Shown here: positions 26,421 to 34,874 of the stretch, piece after piece
Numbering within the stretch: position 1 is the first letter of the stretch
Layout of the letters: every line of letters starts with the position of its first letter
Assembly (NCBI RefSeq): GCF_002897295.1
Contig: NZ_BEXF01000028.1
Location: forward strand, 1-64,000
Reading direction: 5' to 3'
Length of the DNA stretch: 64,000 nt
Origin: Brevibacillus reuszeri
Lineage (GTDB): Bacteria; Bacillota; Bacilli; Brevibacillales; Brevibacillaceae
Position numbers and translations under genes: made by a program
The notes under the pieces: generated by a model
The model's database searches: none
What the model was told of the DNA's origin: nothing
The model's input: the letters and a program-made list of their open reading frames with translations, nothing else

Positions 26421-28406
26421 ATGAATCGCTTTTTTCGTAATACCGGGTTCTACCTACTGATTTTTCTTGTCACGGTCGGGATCGTGAATTTCATCCTCTC
26501 CGGTACTGATAAGGTTGGGAAACTTACATATCAGGATTTCCGGGTACAGCTGAAGGCCGACAACATTACTGAGTTGTCTATTCGACCAGAGAACGGTACA
26601 TACCGCATCGAAGGTACGTTGGCCAAGGCAATTCCGGGACAGGAAAGCAACAAATTCTTTACCAATGTGTTTTTGTATGACTCTGATATTATCTCTTTGG
26701 TAGAAGCGAAGATTGATGAACAAAAAGTGAAGAAGGTAGAGGTCAATCCGGCCGAGGGCAACAGCATTTGGCTCACGTTCCTGACTTCCATCATTCCGTT
26801 TGTCATCATTTTCATTCTGTTTTTCTTCCTTTTGAATAATGCCCAGGGTGGCGGAAGCCGAGTAATGAACTTCGGTAAAAGCCGCGCGAAGCTTTACAAT
26901 GAAGAGAAGAAGCGCGTTACATTCGACGATGTAGCGGGTGCAGACGAAGAGAAAGCGGAGCTGGAAGAAGTCGTTGATTTCTTGAAAGACCCGCGCAAAT
27001 TTAACGCTGTTGGTGCCCGTATTCCTAAAGGGGTCCTGCTCGTAGGTCCTCCAGGTACAGGTAAAACCTTGCTCGCTCGTGCTGTAGCCGGTGAAGCAGG
27101 CGTTCCGTTCTTTAGCATCTCTGGTTCTGACTTCGTGGAGATGTTCGTCGGGGTGGGTGCATCCCGCGTGCGTGACCTGTTTGAAAATGCTAAGAAAAAT
27201 GCGCCTTGCATTATCTTTATTGACGAGATTGACGCGGTTGGTCGTCAACGCGGAGCTGGACTCGGCGGCGGCCACGATGAGCGTGAGCAAACTCTCAACC
27301 AGTTGCTCGTAGAAATGGACGGTTTCGGTGGAAACGAAGGCATCATCATGGTGGCTGCGACCAACCGCCCTGACATTCTCGACCCGGCACTTCTGCGTCC
27401 GGGACGCTTTGACCGTCAAATTACAGTAGATCGCCCTGACATCAAGGGACGTGAAGCGGTGCTCAAGGTACATGCCCGCAACAAGCCGCTTGGTGAGGAC
27501 GTAAAGCTGGATGTGATTGCTCGCGGTACTTCGGGCTTCACAGGCGCTGATCTGGAGAACCTCTTGAACGAGGCAGCTCTTTTGACAGCTCGTAAAAACA
27601 AGAAGCAAATTAATATGTTGGAAGTGGACGAAGCCATTGACCGCGTAATTGCTGGTCCGGCGAAAAAGTCTCGTGTGGTTAGCGAAGACGAAAGACGCCT
27701 GGTTGCATTCCACGAAGCTGGTCATACGATTATCGGCTACTACCTGAGAAATGCAGAAATGGTACATAAGGTAACAATCATTCCGCGCGGCCAAGCCGGT
27801 GGATACACAGTGATGCTGCCAAAAGAAGACCGTTTCTTCGCTACCAAGACTGACCTGCTTGATAAGATCGTTGGTCTGTTGGGCGGACGTGTTGCAGAGG
27901 AAATCGTGCTCGGTGATATTAGTACCGGTGCTCACAATGACTTCCAGCGCGCGACTGCTATCGCTCGCAGCATGATTACCGAATACGGAATGAGCAAGCT
28001 CGGTCCGATGCAGTTCGGTAAGAGCCAGGGACAGGTATTCCTGGGCCGCGATTATGGTAACGAGCGCAACTACTCTGATCAAATCGCATATGAGATCGAT
28101 CAGGAAATGCGCAATATTATTAACGAGTGCTATGCGAAGTGTACAGAGCTGTTGACTACACATCGCGACAAGCTCGATCTGATTGCCAACACTCTGCTTC
28201 GTGTAGAGACGTTGGATGCAGAACAAATCAAACAACTCATCGAAACTGGTGAAATGACAAATGACCCACTCGAAACAAAAGATGTGGTAGTCAATATTTT
28301 GTCGAAGCAAGAACCAGTTCAACAAGATGCAGTTCAAGAGACCGTTCAAGAACAAGGAACGGAGCAAAAGCAAGAAGAAGATACAAAAGAAGAACCGAAA
28401 CAATAA
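26421..28406 (+). CDS. ftsH: ATP-dependent zinc metalloprotease FtsH
   Basis: A 661-residue membrane protease: an N-terminal helix, an extracytoplasmic segment, a second helix (FVIIFILFFFLLNN), an AAA+ domain with Walker A GPPGTGKTLLARA near 208, Walker B IIFIDEIDAVGRQR and an SRH region, then a peptidase domain with the zinc site HEAGH near 430. The Gln/Glu-rich tail (KQEPVQQDAVQETVQEQ) is typical of Bacilli. It degrades membrane and regulatory proteins and affects sporulation. GAGAGGAGG precedes the ATG. Confidence 0.97.
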   Translation: MNRFFRNTGFYLLIFLVTVGIVNFILSGTDKVGKLTYQDFRVQLKADNITELSIRPENGTYRIEGTLAKAIPGQESNKFFTNVFLYDSDIISLVEAKIDEQKVKKVEVNPAEGNSIWLTFLTSIIPFVIIFILFFFLLNNAQGGGSRVMNFGKSRAKLYNEEKKRVTFDDVAGADEEKAELEEVVDFLKDPRKFNAVGARIPKGVLLVGPPGTGKTLLARAVAGEAGVPFFSISGSDFVEMFVGVGASRVRDLFENAKKNAPCIIFIDEIDAVGRQRGAGLGGGHDEREQTLNQLLVEMDGFGGNEGIIMVAATNRPDILDPALLRPGRFDRQITVDRPDIKGREAVLKVHARNKPLGEDVKLDVIARGTSGFTGADLENLLNEAALLTARKNKKQINMLEVDEAIDRVIAGPAKKSRVVSEDERRLVAFHEAGHTIIGYYLRNAEMVHKVTIIPRGQAGGYTVMLPKEDRFFATKTDLLDKIVGLLGGRVAEEIVLGDISTGAHNDFQRATAIARSMITEYGMSKLGPMQFGKSQGQVFLGRDYGNERNYSDQIAYEIDQEMRNIINECYAKCTELLTTHRDKLDLIANTLLRVETLDAEQIKQLIETGEMTNDPLETKDVVVNILSKQEPVQQDAVQETVQEQGTEQKQEEDTKEEPKQ

Positions 28407-28432
28407 GGGGCGCCTCAGGTGCTCCTTTTTTT
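28407..28432 (+). terminator. Rho-independent terminator after ftsH
   Basis: GGGGCGCC (28407-28414) / GGTGCTCC (28418-28425) with G-U pairs, then T7. Confidence 0.85.
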
Positions 28433-28479
28433 CACATGAAGGATATTGATACAAAAAGACATGAGAGAGGGGAAAAGGG

Positions 28480-29340
28480 ATGCTACTCACACCGGGCTTG
28501 GCTGCTTTTGATATGGATGGGACCTTGTTAAACAAAGACTCACAAATGACAGAGGTTACCAAAGAAGCGTGTCGTCAACTAAGAGAGCATGGCTGTAAAC
28601 TGGTTTTGTCTACGGGCAGAACGTATGGGTCGGCACAGATCCCCATCGATTCCTTTCCATTCGACGGCTATGTATGCAGCAACGGAGCGACTTTGTACGA
28701 GGCAGACGGGACGTTGGTTCAACGTATTTCGTTGCCTAAGGACATCGTGTTTGATATGCTTCATATGCTCAGAGCGGAGCCGATTTACTACGAGCTGCAC
28801 GATACAGCCAGTAGCCGCATGATGGTGAAAGAAGACCGTGAGCGTCTTGAAAAGTTGATCGAGGAAGATATCTCGGTCGAAGGCATGCTCATGCGCAGAT
28901 TTGCTTTTTACAAGCTGGCTCGCATCGTTCCCTTGGCAGAAATGGTGGAAAAGGTGAATTCCGGTGAAAGCGAGATCGTAAAAATCTTTATCTGGCACAG
29001 CAATCCGGAAAAATTAGAATGGGTTCGCCAGCAGCTGGAACCGTGGAGTATGCGTGCGAACATCACTTCTTCTGGAAGCCACAATGTCGAGGTCATCCCT
29101 CAGGGCGTTTCCAAATGGGAGGGTCTGCGGTATTTTTGCGACAAATGGGGCGTAGGGCCAGAGAAAGTAATGGCTTTTGGTGACGCAGAGAACGATAGGG
29201 AAGCGTTGACTGGGGCCGGTTATTCGGTGGCAATGGAAAATGCGTCCGAGGAAATCAAGCAGCTGGCGAAATATATCGCTCCACACCATAATGAAGACGG
29301 TGTCGCTACATTTATTCGTGAACGCATCATCGGCAAATAA
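28480..29340 (+). CDS. Cof-type HAD-superfamily phosphatase
   Basis: A 286-residue HAD IIB hydrolase: motif I DMDGTLL near residue 11, motif II LSTGRTY, a type-C2 cap domain in the middle and motif IV FGDAENDREAL. Members dephosphorylate small phosphosugars, nucleotides or cofactors such as FMN; the substrate cannot be assigned. It has its own GAGAGGGG ribosome site and a terminator downstream, so it is likely monocistronic. Confidence 0.9.
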   Translation: MLLTPGLAAFDMDGTLLNKDSQMTEVTKEACRQLREHGCKLVLSTGRTYGSAQIPIDSFPFDGYVCSNGATLYEADGTLVQRISLPKDIVFDMLHMLRAEPIYYELHDTASSRMMVKEDRERLEKLIEEDISVEGMLMRRFAFYKLARIVPLAEMVEKVNSGESEIVKIFIWHSNPEKLEWVRQQLEPWSMRANITSSGSHNVEVIPQGVSKWEGLRYFCDKWGVGPEKVMAFGDAENDREALTGAGYSVAMENASEEIKQLAKYIAPHHNEDGVATFIRERIIGK

Positions 29341-29356
29341 GAATAAGCATATACAA

Positions 29357-29382
29357 ACCGATCTGGAAAAGGTCGGTTTTTT
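29357..29382 (+). terminator. Rho-independent terminator after the HAD phosphatase gene
   Basis: ACCGATCT (29357-29364) / AGGTCGGT (29370-29377) followed by T6. Confidence 0.8.
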
Positions 29383-29402
29383 GTATTGGCAAACCAGATA
29401 CA

Positions 29403-29431
29403 TTGACAAGGCTAGGTAATCAGCTTACAAT
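29403..29431 (+). promoter_or_regulatory. SigA promoter of nadA
   Basis: A perfect TTGACA (29403-29408), a 17-base spacer and TACAAT (29426-29431), 40 bases before the nadA start. Confidence 0.82.
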
Positions 29432-29470
29432 GACCGTAAATTATGACACCACCGTAGGGGGATTTTTTCC

Positions 29471-30415
29471 ATGGACGCTTTAGCGTTAGAAAAAAAAGCC
29501 CAGCGAAACGCTGAGTTACGTGAACGGCTGATGCAGCTGAAGAAAGAGAGAAACGCCATTATTCTTGCTCACTTTTATCAACGTCCAGAGATTCAGGAAG
29601 TAGCTGACTTTATCGGGGACTCTTTTGGCTTGGCTCAAAAAGCGAAAGAAACCGATGCAGATGTGATTTTGTTCTGTGGAGTTCACTTCATGGGAGAAAG
29701 TGCAAAAATTCTCAATCCCCAAAAGACAGTAATCATCCCTGACGAACGAGCAGGCTGTCCGATGGCCGACATGGTGAATGTGGAGGGTCTTCGCAAGCTG
29801 AAAGCACAGCATCCAAACGCGAAGGTAGTGGCTTATATCAATACTTCTGCTGATGTCAAAGCAGAGACCTACATCTGCTGTACGTCGTCCAACGCGAAGC
29901 GGGTGATCGAGTCTGTAGACAGCGATGAGATCATTTGGGTGCCGGATAAAAACCTGGGCCACTATGTCTCGCAGTTTACAGACAAGAAAATGATTATTTG
30001 GGAAGGCTACTGCAATACGCATGACCAGCTGTCTGTAGAAGACATCATGACGTTGAAGCAGCAGCACCCGGAAGCAGTCGTTGTCGTGCATCCGGAATGT
30101 CGTCCTGAAGTCGTTTCTTTGGCGGACTATGTCGGTTCTACAACAGGAATCCTCAAATACTGCCGCGAATCGTCTCACAAAGAGTTTATTATCGGTACCG
30201 AGGATGGCACACGTTATATGCTGGAAAAAGACAGCCCAGAGAAAACGTTTATTTTCGCTTCCAAGTACCTCGTTTGCCCGAACATGAAGGTAAACAACCT
30301 TAAAAAATGTGTGGAAGCACTGGAAAATATGAAGCCAGAGATTTTTGTTCCAAAAGATGTTGCAGATGCTGCGCGTGCTTCTTTGGAGCGTATGCTGGAA
30401 GTTGCTCCGGCTTAA
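29471..30415 (+). CDS. nadA: Quinolinate synthase A
   Basis: A 314-residue iron-sulfur enzyme that condenses iminoaspartate with dihydroxyacetone phosphate to quinolinate in NAD synthesis. Visible family stretches are FCGVHFMGESAKILNP, CPMADMV, CCTSSNAKRV, HPECRPEV and VCPNMKVNNLKKC, whose cysteines include the 4Fe-4S ligands. It is encoded apart from nadB-nadC (36318-38775), with the zinc genes between them. It has its own promoter and a bidirectional terminator. Confidence 0.95.
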   Translation: MDALALEKKAQRNAELRERLMQLKKERNAIILAHFYQRPEIQEVADFIGDSFGLAQKAKETDADVILFCGVHFMGESAKILNPQKTVIIPDERAGCPMADMVNVEGLRKLKAQHPNAKVVAYINTSADVKAETYICCTSSNAKRVIESVDSDEIIWVPDKNLGHYVSQFTDKKMIIWEGYCNTHDQLSVEDIMTLKQQHPEAVVVVHPECRPEVVSLADYVGSTTGILKYCRESSHKEFIIGTEDGTRYMLEKDSPEKTFIFASKYLVCPNMKVNNLKKCVEALENMKPEIFVPKDVADAARASLERMLEVAPA

Positions 30416-30442
30416 GAAAACGATTCATTTATAGAAAAAAGC

Positions 30443-30479
30443 AGGGAGTAGGGCCGCTTATAGGCTCCACTCCCTTTTT
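30443..30479 (+). terminator. Bidirectional terminator between nadA and the convergent FtsW-like gene
   Basis: AGGGAGT (30443-30449) / ACTCCCT (30469-30475), extended by GCC/GGC, is followed by T5 on the plus strand and GCTTTTTT on the minus strand. Confidence 0.85.
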
Positions 30480-30492
30480 GCTTGTGATATCC

Positions 30493-31782
30493 TTACTGTT
30501 TCGTTAGCTGCATGATATCTTTACGGCGATAGACATTGAGAACCAGCCCGATCAAGGCCATTTGCAGGACGAGATGCACAACTCCATTGCTGACAAATGG
30601 CAGAATAGCGGAGGTGGGTGGTACAAGTCCGATGGTCATGAAAATACTCCAGAAATACGGAGTGAAGAAGACTGCCATCCAACCGGACAAAAGCAGGAAG
30701 CCGTAACGGTCTTTTACCAGTTTTGTCGCTCTAAGCAGACGGGCGAACAGAATTATTCCAATCAGCACCAGTGCCGCCCCGGCTACCAAGCCAAAGCTGT
30801 AGACCAGATAGGTGAAGATGAAATCGGACTCGATGGCAGGGAGTGCATCCAGGCGTGAGCCGAAACCATTGCCCCAGAGCCCTGCGGAGGATAAGGCTTT
30901 CATGGATTGTACGAGCACGTATCCTCTGCCGTTTGGATCGGCATAAGGATCAAGAAAACTAAGAAGTCGCTCCCATTGGTTGAGGTTCATAGAAAAATAT
31001 ATCAAGCTTGCAACGGCAGGGATCGAAGTGCAAAGAAAAGATAGAATGATTCGTCGGTATGCCTGGGAAGTGAGAATGAGCACAAGGAATCCAACGAGAT
31101 ACAGCAGGAGAGAAAATGTGTTATTTCCTCCGAGCAGTAATAGCAAGGGTAGAGCAAAAATAGCAAGGATTTTTATAAAAGAGTAACTCGCTTTCCAATT
31201 CCATTCCGCAAAGATCCCTGCCAGCGACACGATGAGAAGGTAGGGAGCTATGGCAAAGATATTGATATACCAGCTGCCTAAAAGGAATTGTGGCTGCCCG
31301 TTAATCGTATTTCTGGTTAGCAAGCTATAGAGCAAAAGAAGAAGCGTCAGGAAGTACAGGTGCTTGCTGTATCGTTTGAGCTTGGTGTAGTCGGCAAAGA
31401 GAATCGCGATGAAAGCGATGCTGCCAAGCAGCACCCCGATCAGCTGTCGTTCTAGCAGTCCCCCCTCATCCCGAGAGACGTTGATCGAATACATGGAAAA
31501 CAGTCCAAACCCAATCAAAACGGCTGCAAGTCCAAATATTCCCCACTCCATGCGAGGCTTATGTGCCTGATGAAGCTGTCGACCTAAAGTAGTAGGATCG
31601 CCCATGGCAGCTATCGCTTTTTCTACGGACTCTTCTTCGCCAACCCCCATGGAGCGAAAGTCTTCGATTTTGTCGGCAATATGATTCTCCAGTTCTAGCG
31701 TAATTGAGGGATGTACCTCTTTATTACGGATTTGTTTACAGACAAGCTGTATGTAATGGTCTATCCGTTCCTTTCCCATCAT
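30493..31782 (-). CDS. FtsW/RodA/SpoVE-family protein with N-terminal permease prefix domain
   Basis: A 429-residue protein. Residues 1-70 are a soluble helical prefix (ERIDHYIQLVCKQIRNKEVH...ELENHIADKIEDFRSMGVGEEESVEKAIAAMGDP) of the type linked to PadR regulators. About ten membrane segments of the SEDS family follow, with GRGYVLVQSMKALSSAGLWGNG and SDFIFTYLVYSFGLV. SEDS proteins polymerise glycan strands, but whether this divergent member is catalytic is unclear. Its ATG overlaps the padR stop (ATGA). The pair is probably a PadR-controlled envelope-stress or antibiotic-response unit, by analogy with other prefix-domain systems. Confidence 0.83.
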   Translation of the reverse strand: MMGKERIDHYIQLVCKQIRNKEVHPSITLELENHIADKIEDFRSMGVGEEESVEKAIAAMGDPTTLGRQLHQAHKPRMEWGIFGLAAVLIGFGLFSMYSINVSRDEGGLLERQLIGVLLGSIAFIAILFADYTKLKRYSKHLYFLTLLLLLYSLLTRNTINGQPQFLLGSWYINIFAIAPYLLIVSLAGIFAEWNWKASYSFIKILAIFALPLLLLLGGNNTFSLLLYLVGFLVLILTSQAYRRIILSFLCTSIPAVASLIYFSMNLNQWERLLSFLDPYADPNGRGYVLVQSMKALSSAGLWGNGFGSRLDALPAIESDFIFTYLVYSFGLVAGAALVLIGIILFARLLRATKLVKDRYGFLLLSGWMAVFFTPYFWSIFMTIGLVPPTSAILPFVSNGVVHLVLQMALIGLVLNVYRRKDIMQLTKQ

Positions 31783-32114
31783 GCCTGTCCACCTCCCAGT
31801 ACATGATCTACGGCTGTACGAAAAGTGACCCACTCCTGTTTTTTATCCTGAAGATATTTTTTGCCTTCTGGCGTAATTTCGTAGTATTTCCGCTTTCTTT
31901 CTCCTTCGCCCTCACTCCAATACGAATGGACCATTCCATCTGATTCCAGCGTGTGTAATATCGGGTAGAGTGTTCCTTCTTTAAGCGAGAGGACGCCATT
32001 TGAGTTCTTTTCCATGGCTTTGCTCATCTCGTAGCCGTACATCGGCTTTTGCTCCAACAGGGTCAGAATGAGAATAACCGTACTGCCCTTCATCAATTCC
32101 TTGTTAATTTTCAT
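31779..32114 (-). CDS. PadR-family transcriptional regulator
   Basis: A 111-residue winged-helix repressor with the PadR signature LTLLEQKPMYGYEMSKAME, then EGTLYPILHTLESDGMVHSYW and RKRKYYEITPEGKKYL. ATG 32114 follows AAGGAGGT by four bases; upstream in-frame ATGs have no ribosome site. It is encoded first in a two-gene unit with the FtsW-like gene, whose start it overlaps. It probably represses its own operon through the dyad at 32142-32162. Confidence 0.92.
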   Translation of the reverse strand: MKINKELMKGSTVILILTLLEQKPMYGYEMSKAMEKNSNGVLSLKEGTLYPILHTLESDGMVHSYWSEGEGERKRKYYEITPEGKKYLQDKKQEWVTFRTAVDHVLGGGQA

Positions 32115-32141
32115 AGATACCTCCTTATGCATAGAAATACG

Positions 32142-32162
32142 ATACATAGAATATCTAGGTAT
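32142..32162 (-). promoter_or_regulatory. Candidate PadR operator
   Basis: A nine-base inverted repeat, ATACATAGA (32142-32150) and TCTAGGTAT (32154-32162), matches at eight of nine positions and lies about 30-50 bases upstream of the padR start, where its promoter is expected. Confidence 0.55.
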
Positions 32163-32211
32163 GATTCTAAAACAATTTGGCATCGTTTGGCAAGCGCTTT
32201 GACCTGATACG

Positions 32212-32237
32212 AAAAAAAGCTCCCGATTACCGGAAGC
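32212..32237 (-). terminator. Rho-independent terminator of the PCYCGC lipoprotein gene
   Basis: On the minus strand GCTTCCG (32237-32231) / CGGGAGC (32225-32219) with loop GTAAT is followed by T7. Confidence 0.88.
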
Positions 32238-32259
32238 CATTTTCATTGTGATTGAGGTT

Positions 32260-32748
32260 TTACGAAGGCATAGGTGTAGGTGTTGGTTTGCCGTAGCCTT
32301 CTTTATAGGTATTGTCTATGTAGTTGCGAATCTCTAACGGTGTTTTACCTGCCTCTTTCAGCTTGGATGAAATGACGGCGATTTCCATACACACGCCGCA
32401 ACGTGTACCATGGTCGTCCCAAACGATTGAGCCATCAGGTAGCTCTTCTTTTATGAAGCAATTGCCATTGTGAAGATGGCCGGCACTCTCACCACATCCG
32501 CAAAAGCAAGGGATCGATTTGAGCAGTTCGCGATTGGCGCCAGCGATTTTGTAGGACTCGATGATGACTGGGTCCAGGTTATCCAGAAATTTGGGCAGCT
32601 GATCGACCGAAGCCGTCTTCTCCTGTAGATCACCATTCGCTGCGTGCTGCGTGTGATCATGTTCATTGCTGGCATTATCCGTAGCTCCACAGCCAGTGAG
32701 AAGGGCTGCAGTAACGATACTAATGGCTAACCATGATTTACGTTTCAT
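32260..32748 (-). CDS. PCYCGC-motif lipoprotein
   Basis: A 162-residue lipoprotein: signal peptide and lipobox LLTG-C near residue 20, a His/Asp-rich segment (NEHDHTQHAANGD), then IPCFCGCGESAGHLHNGNCF, the signature of the PCYCGC family, and TRCGVCMEIA. The clustered Cys/His suggest metal binding; its role is not established. It is divergent from znuA, with a Zur-type box between them, which suggests a link to zinc. ATG 32748 is used because GGGGG lies directly against ATG 32757. Confidence 0.83.
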   Translation of the reverse strand: MKRKSWLAISIVTAALLTGCGATDNASNEHDHTQHAANGDLQEKTASVDQLPKFLDNLDPVIIESYKIAGANRELLKSIPCFCGCGESAGHLHNGNCFIKEELPDGSIVWDDHGTRCGVCMEIAVISSKLKEAGKTPLEIRNYIDNTYKEGYGKPTPTPMPS

Positions 32749-32834
32749 TGTGGACATACCCCCTACCCCCTATATTATCACAATCACATGGAGGAAATAT
32801 GAAGCTATGCCAAAGGAAATGAACATATTCCAGT

Positions 32835-32857
32835 TAAATCGGAATAAATCCTATTTA
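32835..32857 (+). promoter_or_regulatory. Zur box 1, overlapping the znuA promoter
   Basis: A 23-bp dyad: TAAATCGGA, five bases, then TCCTATTTA, matching at eight of nine positions. Its right end overlaps the -35 of the znuA promoter, as expected for a repressor site. The half-site resembles Bacillus Zur operators (AAATCGTAAT). Confidence 0.75.
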
Positions 32858-32882
32858 CTTTTTAGGCACCTGTCCGTATAAT
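32854..32882 (+). promoter_or_regulatory. SigA promoter of znuA
   Basis: TTTACT (32854-32859), a 17-base spacer and TATAAT (32877-32882) lie 60 bases before the znuA start. Confidence 0.7.
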
Positions 32883-32899
32883 GAAAAACGAGAGAAAAG

Positions 32900-32922
32900 T
32901 AAATCGGAATCATTTTGAATTG
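32900..32922 (+). promoter_or_regulatory. Zur box 2 (one good half-site) downstream of the znuA -10
   Basis: TAAATCGGA repeats the half-site of box 1 exactly; the right half is degenerate. It lies between the -10 and the ribosome site. Confidence 0.5.
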
Positions 32923-32941
32923 GAGTAGGAGGATATCAGAG

Positions 32942-33919
32942 ATGAAAAAGAGCCTGTTGGCTATGATAAGTTTATTAACTGCAGTGAGCATGGTAGGCTG
33001 CGGGGCAAAAGAGGCAGCGAGTACTCCGCAAGCGGATGGTCAAACTGCGGCAAAGCCAAAGGTGTATACAACGATTTATCCATTGGAGTATGTTTCAAAG
33101 CGCATCGGTGGCGAACATATTGACGTAACCAATCTCGTTCCCCCAGGTGTGGAGCCGCATGACTATGAGCCAACCGCAAAAGACATGGTGGCGCTCGCAG
33201 GTGCAGATATTTTCGCATTCAATGGAAGTGGTTTGGAGCTGTGGGTTGATAAGGCTGTAGGAAACCTCGACAAGAACAAAACGGTGATCGTCAATTCAAC
33301 TGAGGGTATGGATTTGCTGCAGGCAGCTGAACATAAGCACGAGGAAGAGGGGAAAGCCGAAGAGCATGCTGAGGAAGCGCATGAGCATGAGCACGGTGAA
33401 TTTGATCCACATGTATGGCTCGACCCGACCAAGCTAAAGGCACAGGCAGAAAAGATCAAAACAACTCTGGTACAGAAAGACCAGGCACATGCAGCTGATT
33501 ATGAAAAGAACTTTGCACAGCTGGCAAGTGATCTCGATCAGCTGGATAAAGACTTCAAAGACATGGTAGCGCAAACGTCCAAAAAAGAATTCATGGTTGC
33601 TCACAGTGCGTTTAGCTACTTAGCGAGTCGTTATGGACTTTTGCAGGTAGCGATTTCCGGAGTGAATCCTGCTGATGAGCCATCTCCTTCGCAATTGAAA
33701 AACCTGGTGGAGCATGTCAAAGAGCACAACATCTCCTATGTGCTGTTTGAAACATTGGTATCGCCGAAAGTAGCGGAGGTCATTGCAAAAGAAGCGGGTG
33801 TGAAAACGGCTACCCTCAATCCATTGGAAGGTTTGACACAGGACGATATTAAGGCAAATCGAGATTATTTGTCGATTATGCGTGATAATATGGAAACATT
33901 GCGGACAGCATTAAAATAA
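32942..33919 (+). CDS. znuA: Zinc ABC transporter substrate-binding lipoprotein
   Basis: A 325-residue cluster A-I solute-binding protein: lipobox SMVG-C near residue 18, VYTTIYPLEYVSKRIGG at the start of the mature domain, VPPGVEPHDYEPTAKD (first His ligand) and FDPHVWLDP (second). A His/Glu-rich loop (EHKHEEEGKAEEHAEEAHEH) is typical of zinc-specific members. It captures Zn2+ for ZnuBC. AGGAGG precedes ATG 32942. A terminator follows, so znuC-znuB-zur have their own promoter region with a third Zur box. Confidence 0.94.
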   Translation: MKKSLLAMISLLTAVSMVGCGAKEAASTPQADGQTAAKPKVYTTIYPLEYVSKRIGGEHIDVTNLVPPGVEPHDYEPTAKDMVALAGADIFAFNGSGLELWVDKAVGNLDKNKTVIVNSTEGMDLLQAAEHKHEEEGKAEEHAEEAHEHEHGEFDPHVWLDPTKLKAQAEKIKTTLVQKDQAHAADYEKNFAQLASDLDQLDKDFKDMVAQTSKKEFMVAHSAFSYLASRYGLLQVAISGVNPADEPSPSQLKNLVEHVKEHNISYVLFETLVSPKVAEVIAKEAGVKTATLNPLEGLTQDDIKANRDYLSIMRDNMETLRTALK

Positions 33920-33934
33920 AGCAAGAAAAAAGGG

Positions 33935-33966
33935 ATGTCGCTTCTTTAGGGAGCGACATTCTATTT
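33935..33966 (+). terminator. Rho-independent terminator after znuA
   Basis: ATGTCGCT (33935-33942) / AGCGACAT (33952-33959), then TTCTATTTTTT. Confidence 0.85.
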
Positions 33967-34032
33967 TTTCCACCAAGTGCTTTTTGACCAAGATATACTT
34001 GTGATTGGAGTAAAATCGTAGTAGGATGAAAT

Positions 34033-34055
34033 CAAATCAGAACAAATCCGATTTA
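34033..34055 (+). promoter_or_regulatory. Zur box 3 upstream of znuC
   Basis: AAATCAGA, five bases, then TCCGATTT: a dyad with the same half-site and spacing as box 1, 16 bases before the znuC start codon. Confidence 0.72.
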
Positions 34056-34070
34056 AGGAATGATTGATTC

Positions 34071-34841
34071 ATGGAGCGGACAACACAAGGGACACCTGTC
34101 GTTAAGCTCACAGGAGTGTCCTTTCAATATGAAGACAAAGTGGTTCTCGATGAGGTTGGCTTCGCGCTGGAGCGCGGGGATTTTGTGGGCATCGTCGGTC
34201 CAAATGGATCAGGGAAGTCTACCTTGATGAAGCTGATTCTCGGTTTGCTCTCGCCTACCAAAGGAACCGTTGAGCTTTTTGGTCAGCCGCTACCCAAATT
34301 CCGTGAGTGGAACCGCATTGGTTACGTTGCCCAGCAGGTGGCACATGGTGCTGGCGGATTTCCAGCTACAGTACGCGAAGTCGTCGCCTCTGGTCTGGTT
34401 GGCAAGGTGGGGCTGTTTCGCAGGTTGACCTCTCGTCACCATGAGAGTGTGAAAAATGCCGTAGAGCGTGTGGGCTTATCGGCAAAGCTCGATCAACGGA
34501 TTGGCAGCCTGTCTGGAGGTCAGCTGCAGCGCGTGTTTATTGCTCGTGCTTTGGTAGCCGAGCCGGAGCTGTTGATTTTGGATGAGCCGACCGTGGGTGT
34601 CGATCAGGAGTCGATCGAGCAGTTTTATGGTTTGCTGCGTTCTCTAAAGGAAGAAAACGGTTTGACGATGATGATTGTCAGCCATGATGTTGGTGTCATG
34701 ACCCAGTGGGTGAACAAGGTCGCATGTGTACAGAAGAAAATTCACTTCCACGGAACAGCACATGACTTTGAGCACAACCAGGATAAGATTTTGGAAAGCA
34801 TGTACGGCGGCTCGATGAAGCTGCTGTCTCATCATCACTAA
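34071..34841 (+). CDS. znuC: Zinc ABC transporter ATP-binding protein
   Basis: A 256-residue ABC ATPase: Walker A VGPNGSGKSTLMK, Q-loop YVAQQVAHG, signature LSGGQLQRVFIARAL, Walker B ELLILDEPTVGVD and switch His in VSHDVG. It powers the ZnuB permease. The C-terminus ends in three His. The direct neighbours znuB and zur and the Zur box upstream fix the substrate as zinc. Confidence 0.94.
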   Translation: MERTTQGTPVVKLTGVSFQYEDKVVLDEVGFALERGDFVGIVGPNGSGKSTLMKLILGLLSPTKGTVELFGQPLPKFREWNRIGYVAQQVAHGAGGFPATVREVVASGLVGKVGLFRRLTSRHHESVKNAVERVGLSAKLDQRIGSLSGGQLQRVFIARALVAEPELLILDEPTVGVDQESIEQFYGLLRSLKEENGLTMMIVSHDVGVMTQWVNKVACVQKKIHFHGTAHDFEHNQDKILESMYGGSMKLLSHHH

Positions 34842-34874
34842 GCTCGTAAACACGTTAAAAGAGGGAGTATGACC

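Noticed and set aside
26454..28562. 702-codon open frame antisense to ftsH
   Set aside because: It lies wholly opposite a highly conserved gene, has no ribosome site and its translation resembles no family; strong codon bias in ftsH explains it.
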